Shown in pieces: positions 58,467 to 64,000 of a stretch of 64,000 nt of DNA; the first letter of the stretch is position 1; every line of letters begins with the position of its first letter. The stretch is taken from assembly GCA_963793025.1 (NCBI GenBank), contig CAWBYL010000006.1:496001-560000 (forward strand), given 5' to 3'. The position numbers and the translations under genes were made by a program. The notes below the pieces were generated by a model. It searched no databases, had not been told where the DNA came from, and was given only the letters and a program-made list of their open reading frames with translations. The DNA is from CAWBYL01 sp963793025 (lineage in GTDB: Bacteria; Actinomycetota; Acidimicrobiia; Acidimicrobiales; Acidimicrobilacustridaceae).

Positions 58467-61232
58467 ATGACGGATGTCCACTCAGCGGACGCGGTGACGG
58501 GCCGCGATCACGAGCGAGCCGTACTGCGGGACCTCGTGAGCGGCGCCCGGGCCGGGCAGAGCGGGGGCCTGGTCGTGCACGGCGAGGCGGGGATCGGGAA
58601 GACGACCCTCCTCGAGGAGGCGCGATCGCTGGCCGACGGCTTCTTGATCCTCCAGGTCGCAGGCATCGAATCCGAATCAGGCGTGGGGTTCGCCGCCCTT
58701 CACCGGCTGTTGTCACCGTTGTCCGCATCGTGGCGAGGTCTTCCGGCGCCGCAGCGTCGGGCCCTCGAGTTCACCTTCGGCCTCGGCGATGGGCCTGCTC
58801 CCGATCGCTTCCTCGTCGGCCTGGCGGCCCTGACACTCCTCGACGACGCCGCCTGTCAACAACCCGTCCTCTGCCTCGTCGATGACGGGCAGTGGCTGGA
58901 CAGCGAGTCCCTCTTCATCTTGAGCTTCGTCGCTCGCCGGCTCGAAGCGGAGTCGGTGGCGATGCTCTTCGCCTTCCGGGAGGCCGAGGGCGGCGCGACC
59001 GAACTCCCGGAGGGCCTGCCGAGGCTCCCGATCGGCCCCTTGGGGGCTGACGACGCCGAACGACTTCTGCATTCCGTCGTGACCAGTCAGCTCGATCCTG
59101 TCGTCTCGGAACGGGTGCTGGACCAGTGTGGGGGGTCGCCGCTCGCCATCGTGGAACTGTCGTCGGCGTTGACACCCGAGCAGCTGATCTCGGTCGATCT
59201 GCTTCCGCTCGCCCTGCCGGTGGGCGAGCGGCTCGAGCGCCACTTCATCAGCCAGGTCGATGCCCTCCCCGTCGAGGCGAGGACGGTTCTGCTCATCGCC
59301 GCCGTCGACACCACGGGGGACGCGGCCACTGTCCTCGGCGCTGCGGCCGACCTCGGACTCGGCCCCGGCGCCGCTGAACCGGCCGAGGCCTCCGGGTTGG
59401 TTCGCCTGGCTCCCGACGTGGCGTTCCGTCACCCGCTCGTCCGGTCAGCCATCGTCGCGGCGGCAGCCCCCTCGGCGCTGCGGCAGGTGAACGCCGCACT
59501 GGCCCGAACTCTCGAAGGCGACCACCTGGGTGAGACTCGGGTGTGGCACCTCGCAGCCGCGACGGTCGGGAACGACGACGCCGTTGCTGATGCGCTGGAC
59601 GAGCGGGCCGAGATCGCCGCCCTGCGGGCCAGCCCGGCGGCGGAGGCCGCACTCCGAACCCGGTCTGCCGAGCTCACCTCTGACCCAGCACAGCGGGCGA
59701 GTCGACAGATCAAGGCGGCATACGCCCACCTCTTTGCTGGCTCACCACAGCGTGCTGCGCAGCTGGTCGATTCGCTGTCCGAGGCCGCGGAATCGGACCT
59801 GGTACGCGCCCAGGTGATCCGGGTACGGGCGCTACTGGCGTCATTCGCCACTCCCGGTCCGGTACCGCAGATGCTGCTCGACGCGGCCGAGCTGGCACGC
59901 CGCGACGATCCTGCGCTGGCCCGTGTGATCGAGACCGAGGCCATCCAGGCGTCGCTGGTGTCGTGCCAGTGCACGGAGGGAGTGACCCCCGGGGAGATCG
60001 CAGAGCGAGTGCTGGAGACGTCGCCGGAGGCCGAGGACCCACGGGACGTCGTCGATCTTCTGCGAGTCGGCTTCGCGTCCCGCCTCACGAAAGACCACTC
60101 TCGCGCCGCGAGGTTGCTCGATCTGGCGCTCGACCGTGCCGGCGAGGTGGACGACGACGGTCTCCGAGAACTGGAGTACTGGACAGTCTTCGTGAACAAC
60201 CTCCCGGCTGAGCTGTGGGACGTGAAGCGGACCGGCGTCCTGCTCGACCGGGTGGAGAGGCGCGAACGCGAGCGGGGGGCGCTCGAGAGCCTGCGGATCA
60301 CTCTCGGCGCCCAGGCTCACATCCTGATGTGGAAGGGCCAGTTCTCAGCAGCCGAGGCGGCGCACGGCGAGGCCAGCGCCATTGCCGTTGCCCTCGGCGG
60401 TGACTCCACCAGGTGGGAGGTGTTGAAGGTCGAGCTCTATGCCTGGAAGGGCGAGGAGGAGACAGTCCGCTTCATGGCCGACGTCTTGACCGGCCCGCTG
60501 ACGCAATCCTCCGGCTCGGGAGTGGCCATGAACATCGCCCGTTCCGCGCTGATGATCCTGGGTCTGGGTCTGGGTCGCTACGAGGACGCCCTCGAGGTCG
60601 GCCGGCTGGTCATGGACGACGACTTCCCCCCTCAGGGGAACCACTGCCTCCCGGATGTGGTGGAGGCCGGGGTGCGGTGCCACGAGCTCGACCTTGCTGC
60701 GACCGCTCTCGCCCGACTCGAAGATCGGGTTGCCTCATCTTCGAATGCGTGGTCGACCGGACTCCTGGCCCGGAGCCGGGCTCTGCTCGACGACGGATCC
60801 GGCGCCGAGCGTCACTACGTCGAGAGCATCCAGTTGCTCGGCCGGTCCGAGATCACGACCGAGCTCGCCCGCTCGCATCTCCTCTTCGGAGAGTGGCTCC
60901 GGCGTCGCAATCGGCGTCTCGACGCTCGGGAGCACCTGCGAGCCGCCCACGCGCTCTTCTCCCGCATGGGCGCGAGGGCGTTCGAGGATCGCACCCGAGT
61001 CGAACTGGCGGCTACGGGCGAACGTGCCCGCCGGCGAACGGTCGACACGGCCAACGACCTCACGCCCCAGGAGATGCAGATCGCTCTGCTGGCCGCCCAG
61101 GGACTGACAAATCGGGAGATCTCCGCTTCCCTCTTCGTCAGCGCCAGCACCGTGGATTACCACCTTCGCAAGGTGTTCCGGAAGCTGGGGGTCTCGTCGC
61201 GCCGCAAGCTCGGCCCCGTGCTCGCCCACTGA
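58467..61232 (+). CDS. LAL-type LuxR-family regulator (AAA ATPase + TPR-like + HTH)
   Basis: 921 residues from ATG 58467. N-terminal STAND/AAA module: Walker A GEAGIGKTTLLEEA (about residues 38-51), Walker B region PVLCLVDDGQWLDSES. A long helical, TPR-like middle (about 300-840) is followed by a C-terminal LuxR HTH: LTPQEMQIALLAAQGLTNREISASLFVSASTVDYHLRKVFRKLGVSSRRKL. LAL regulators respond to small molecules and usually activate secondary metabolism or catabolic genes. It is divergent from the encapsulin operon (235-bp gap) and could control it; the start of a regulator cluster of three genes. Confidence 0.93.
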   Translation: MTDVHSADAVTGRDHERAVLRDLVSGARAGQSGGLVVHGEAGIGKTTLLEEARSLADGFLILQVAGIESESGVGFAALHRLLSPLSASWRGLPAPQRRALEFTFGLGDGPAPDRFLVGLAALTLLDDAACQQPVLCLVDDGQWLDSESLFILSFVARRLEAESVAMLFAFREAEGGATELPEGLPRLPIGPLGADDAERLLHSVVTSQLDPVVSERVLDQCGGSPLAIVELSSALTPEQLISVDLLPLALPVGERLERHFISQVDALPVEARTVLLIAAVDTTGDAATVLGAAADLGLGPGAAEPAEASGLVRLAPDVAFRHPLVRSAIVAAAAPSALRQVNAALARTLEGDHLGETRVWHLAAATVGNDDAVADALDERAEIAALRASPAAEAALRTRSAELTSDPAQRASRQIKAAYAHLFAGSPQRAAQLVDSLSEAAESDLVRAQVIRVRALLASFATPGPVPQMLLDAAELARRDDPALARVIETEAIQASLVSCQCTEGVTPGEIAERVLETSPEAEDPRDVVDLLRVGFASRLTKDHSRAARLLDLALDRAGEVDDDGLRELEYWTVFVNNLPAELWDVKRTGVLLDRVERRERERGALESLRITLGAQAHILMWKGQFSAAEAAHGEASAIAVALGGDSTRWEVLKVELYAWKGEEETVRFMADVLTGPLTQSSGSGVAMNIARSALMILGLGLGRYEDALEVGRLVMDDDFPPQGNHCLPDVVEAGVRCHELDLAATALARLEDRVASSSNAWSTGLLARSRALLDDGSGAERHYVESIQLLGRSEITTELARSHLLFGEWLRRRNRRLDAREHLRAAHALFSRMGARAFEDRTRVELAATGERARRRTVDTANDLTPQEMQIALLAAQGLTNREISASLFVSASTVDYHLRKVFRKLGVSSRRKLGPVLAH

Positions 61233-61318
61233 GGACTACGCGTAGTACCCGATTCGAAGCGGCACCTGCGGGGCCCACCCTGTAGAGGTCTTGATGAGTG
61301 GACCCCAGGAGGCCGCAG

Positions 61319-61939
61319 ATGACTGTCACCGAGTACGAACCCGACCAGATCGACCGGGCCGATGTCCGTGAAGACACGGCCTTGTTCGAGTGTTTCCTCG
61401 ACCAGCGCAGCCGTGTCCGCGTCCCGACCGCCTGGGTGAACAGTCGCTTCCTCTTCATGAACCCGGGCGCGAACCGGCTGGTCGGAGGCGACGAACGCGA
61501 CGCACTGTGGGCCTGGGCCGTGGCCGCGATCGAGGCCTGCGATGCCGGCACACGGCCGCTCTCGACCAGTCGCGCGTCCCTGGGGGCGACCTGTCGCCCG
61601 CTCGTACTCGATGGTGATGTCATTGGCGCTGAGGTCCGTCTGGTCGAGTGCTCCGACGAGGGCCTCGGCGGGGGTCCACGCGACCGGCTTACGTTCGGCT
61701 GGCAGAGCCTTCGCCCGTCGGAGCTGGGGATCGCTGGGCTCGTGGCCGAGGGCCTTACGAATCGGGAAGTCGGAGCGCGGCTGTTCCTGTCGCGTCACAC
61801 CGTCGACTTCCACCTCCGCCAGATCTATCGCAAGCTGGGGATCAGCTCCCGTGTGGAGCTGACCGGCATGGTGCTGCGCCATCGCAGTGACTCTCTGGTG
61901 GGTCCTGAGGCCTCATTGTTGGCCCGTGCTCCGAGATAG
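61319..61939 (+). CDS. LuxR-family response-type regulator with N-terminal sensor-like domain
   Basis: 206 residues from ATG 61319; CCCAGGAGG (61303-61311) is 7 nt upstream, so the earlier GTG 61298 is unlikely. Residues ~15-110 form a compact domain with VNSRFLFMNPGANRLVGGDERDALWAWA, similar to GAF/PAS-like N-termini of sigma-54-activator-type regulators, without a phospho-acceptor pattern. Residues ~130-195 are the LuxR HTH: LRPSELGIAGLVAEGLTNREVGARLFLSRHTVDFHLRQIYRKLGISSRVEL, close in sequence to the HTH of the LAL protein upstream. The two may have related DNA sites. Ligand unknown. Confidence 0.88.
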   Translation: MTVTEYEPDQIDRADVREDTALFECFLDQRSRVRVPTAWVNSRFLFMNPGANRLVGGDERDALWAWAVAAIEACDAGTRPLSTSRASLGATCRPLVLDGDVIGAEVRLVECSDEGLGGGPRDRLTFGWQSLRPSELGIAGLVAEGLTNREVGARLFLSRHTVDFHLRQIYRKLGISSRVELTGMVLRHRSDSLVGPEASLLARAPR

Positions 61940-62024
61940 GGATCGACGACTCGCAAGCCCCATGTGACGAGCCGCTGAACGACACCGGCACGCACCAGCG
62001 AGCGCCAGGGTGTCGAGGAGGACG

Positions 62025-64000
62025 ATGCGAGTGAGGGAGGACACCGTGTTGGATGTGCAGTCCCCGATGAGTCCCTCGGATGCCCTCCCGCGGTCGCGAC
62101 CGCCGCTGACGTGTGGCCGGGATGGCCTTGGCCTGGACGGGCTGTCGACGCCGATCGGCCGGGAGCAGGATCTGCGCCACATACGGGGTGTTCTCGCGTC
62201 ACGGCAGGGCTCGGCGCTCCTGCTCGTCGGGGACCTGGGCGTGGGCACCACGACTCTTCTCGATGCGACCGTCCGCCATGCCACACGGACCGGGTTCTCC
62301 GTCGCTCGGTTCCACGGCCTCGAGTCCGAGGCCGGCAGCGCCTTCGCCGGAGCCGGTCGGCTTCTCCGGACCCTCGGCTCTTCGCACGGCGGCGCCACCG
62401 TCGAGCCCTGTCTCTCTCGCATCCCGGGCGCGGACGACGATGACCATGGCCTGATCGAGATGTCGGAGGCGATGCTTTCCGTCCTGCATGCGTTGGGGGA
62501 GCGGCGTCCGTTGCTGGTGGTCGTCGACGGGTTGCAGTGGCTCGACCAATCCAGCGTTTCGGTGCTGGGCCTCGTCGCCCGGCGCCTCGAGAGGAGCCGG
62601 GCGAAGCTCGTCATGGGCCTACGCGCCGGTGTCATCGATCCCTTCGAGCGGGAGGCAGTCCCGACGAGGGATGTCCGTCCCCTGAACCGCGAAGAGTCGA
62701 TGGCCGTGCTCGATCGAGGCCCGTTCGCCCTGGCGCAGAGCGTGAGGGACCGCATCGTTCGCGAGGCGAAGGGCAATCCGTTGGCCCTCGTGGGGTTGCC
62801 CGCGTGCCTCAGTGATGCTCAGCGAGCCGGCACCACGGCACTGCCTCACGTACTCCCGGTCGACGCTGCGCTCTGCCGACACCTGGTCCAGCCGCTCGCC
62901 GGCCTGTCTGAGACCACCCGTGAGCTCCTGCTCCTGGCTGCGCTCGGGACGTCGATGCGGCACGGCCAGTTTCGGGTCCGTGGTCGGACCGAGCTCGAGG
63001 CCCTCGGGCCGGCGGAGCACCGGCACCTGGTGGCGGTGAATTCGGACGGCAGCCTTGAGTTCGAGCACCCGCTGCTGCGCGCCGCCGTACTCGGCTCGGC
63101 AACGGCGAGCGAACGTCAGAGGGCCCATGCCCTACTTGCCGAGCGAACCACCACGCGAGCCGAGCTCCGGGTCTGGCACCTCGCTCAGACCCTGGACGTG
63201 GCCGACGAGGACGTCGCCGTGCGGCTCGATGCCGCCGCCGATCACCTCCGAGGCCTCGGCGACGCCGTTGGCTCCATCGAACTCCTTGTCCAGGCAATCG
63301 CCCTCTCCACCTCACACGCCGCGCGTGTCCGACGGTCGGCGAAGGCCGCCTACCTCAGTGCCGACTGCGTGGGCGACCTGCAGGCCTCGTCACGTCTGCT
63401 TCACGATGCTCGGGTCGACCACACCGTCGAAGGCTCCCTGCCGGCGGCCACCGCCGTGGCGTGCATGGAGCTCCACGAGGACGGTGACTTCGGGTCGGCC
63501 CACCGACTACTCACCACGGCGATCGGGTTCGCCGTCCTCCAACGTGAGTCATCTCGGGGCGACCTTCGCGAGGCGATCCACACACTTGCCGCCACGTGCG
63601 TCCAGGGCGGCGTGCCGGAAGCCTGGACAGCGTTCAATCGTCAGATCGCTGAGGTGGTCCCGGCGTTCTCACCCATCTCCAGTCTCATGCGGGCGATCGG
63701 GGACCCGGCCCATTGCGCGGACGCAGATCTGGCAACCCTCGACGTGTCGTTGGCGGCGATGGCCGACGAGCCGGACCCGGCGGAGGTGGTGCGGGTCGCC
63801 GCCGCAGGAACGTATCTCGATCGGCTCAGCGACCACCGCAGCGACCTCGCCCGTGCTGTTCGCCAAGCCTCGGCCGATGGCTCGTTCGTCACCGAGATGA
63901 AGGGTCTCCATCTGCTGGCGTTCGATGCCTTCGCCATCGGGGACTGGGCGTGGGCGGACGAGCTGTGCGCAAAGGGCCTCGGACTCGGGGTGACCCTTGG
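62025..64000 (+). CDS. LAL-type regulator, degenerate Walker A, 3' end beyond the window
   Basis: Open from ATG 62025 (GAGGAG 4 nt upstream; GTG 62046 with GGGAGG is an alternative) to the last base; 658 residues seen, no stop. Same build as the 921-residue neighbour: ATPase module, then helical repeats (ELRVWHLAQTLDVADEDVAVRLDAAADHLRGLGD). The Walker A loop reads VGDLGVGTTTLLDA: the invariant Lys is Thr, and Walker B is VVVDGLQWLDQSS with Gly for one acid. It may therefore not hydrolyse ATP. The expected C-terminal LuxR HTH is outside the window. It follows the small LuxR gene by 85 bp. Confidence 0.88.
   Translation, partial: MRVREDTVLDVQSPMSPSDALPRSRPPLTCGRDGLGLDGLSTPIGREQDLRHIRGVLASRQGSALLLVGDLGVGTTTLLDATVRHATRTGFSVARFHGLESEAGSAFAGAGRLLRTLGSSHGGATVEPCLSRIPGADDDDHGLIEMSEAMLSVLHALGERRPLLVVVDGLQWLDQSSVSVLGLVARRLERSRAKLVMGLRAGVIDPFEREAVPTRDVRPLNREESMAVLDRGPFALAQSVRDRIVREAKGNPLALVGLPACLSDAQRAGTTALPHVLPVDAALCRHLVQPLAGLSETTRELLLLAALGTSMRHGQFRVRGRTELEALGPAEHRHLVAVNSDGSLEFEHPLLRAAVLGSATASERQRAHALLAERTTTRAELRVWHLAQTLDVADEDVAVRLDAAADHLRGLGDAVGSIELLVQAIALSTSHAARVRRSAKAAYLSADCVGDLQASSRLLHDARVDHTVEGSLPAATAVACMELHEDGDFGSAHRLLTTAIGFAVLQRESSRGDLREAIHTLAATCVQGGVPEAWTAFNRQIAEVVPAFSPISSLMRAIGDPAHCADADLATLDVSLAAMADEPDPAEVVRVAAAGTYLDRLSDHRSDLARAVRQASADGSFVTEMKGLHLLAFDAFAIGDWAWADELCAKGLGLGVTL

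Noticed and set aside
1..64000. CRISPR array, tRNA, rRNA, prophage or transposase
   Set aside because: No direct-repeat/spacer series, cloverleaf with a T-loop motif, rRNA-like stretch, integrase or transposase was found on reading both strands.

Overview
The window is high-GC DNA with tight operons, ATGA/GTGA stop-start overlaps, many GTG starts and several TANNNT boxes about 7 nt before a start codon (leaderless-type promoters). The gene content is typical of a free-living actinomycete: type III CoA-transferases, cytochromes P450, EthD-like proteins, a DrrAB-type exporter, LAL-type LuxR regulators and Hsa-like meta-cleavage enzymes. I infer a member of Actinomycetota, possibly Acidimicrobiia. 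No rRNA, tRNA, CRISPR, phage or insertion sequence was seen.

1-7.7 kb (+): the end of a molybdenum hydroxylase large subunit, an enolase-superfamily enzyme, an amidohydrolase, an SDR and a P450 form a catabolic operon. A DrrAB-type ABC exporter and a small membrane protein follow. 7.8-11 kb (-): SDR, a racemase-like CaiB/BaiF protein and a second CaiB/BaiF CoA-transferase. 11.2-18 kb (+): a membrane protein, then an aromatic or steroid-type ring-degradation operon (HsaA-like flavin monooxygenase, HsaD-like C-C hydrolase, dienoate hydratase, acylating acetaldehyde dehydrogenase, hydroxy-oxovalerate aldolase) and an IclR regulator. 18-23.8 kb: two 759-residue type I sulfatases flank an HsaC-like extradiol dioxygenase, so sulfate release, hydroxylation and ring cleavage could act in sequence on an aryl sulfate.

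24-36 kb is a mixed region: a cyclic-nucleotide-binding/thioredoxin-reductase-like fusion lacking CxxC, a DUF4234 protein, a DHFR-like reductase divergent from an ECF sigma factor with a SnoaL tail, a P450, a frameshifted double-EthD gene, GNAT, a DoxX-like protein, a small winged-helix regulator, a front-end-type desaturase, a 67-residue zinc ribbon, an alkyltransferase-like protein, a secreted repeat protein, and an NTF2 protein divergent from an MmyB-like regulator. Two near-identical long palindromes lie here.

37-43 kb: a small alarmone synthetase converges on a dabBA pair (proton-coupled inorganic carbon uptake). dabA carries an apparent 1-nt frameshift near its start. Divergent from dabB are a HicA-HicB-like single-chain protein and a paralogue of the small winged-helix regulator.

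43-55.5 kb: nitroreductase, CoA-transferase and TIGR03084-like genes; a MOSC/ferredoxin-reductase/[2Fe-2S] fusion; a DUF3237/NTF2/GH15 cluster; and a translationally coupled minus-strand operon (VOC protein, disulfide reductase, small membrane protein, SDR without Tyr/Lys). Decayed EthD and nitroreductase pieces are scattered here.

55.5-58.2 kb (-): an encapsulated-ferritin gene with a C-terminal cargo tag and a type 1 encapsulin form an iron-storage nanocompartment operon, extended by an epoxide-hydrolase-like enzyme and followed by a sulfite-oxidase-fold protein. 58.4-64 kb (+): a large LAL regulator, a small LuxR regulator and a second LAL protein that has lost the Walker A lysine and runs off the window.
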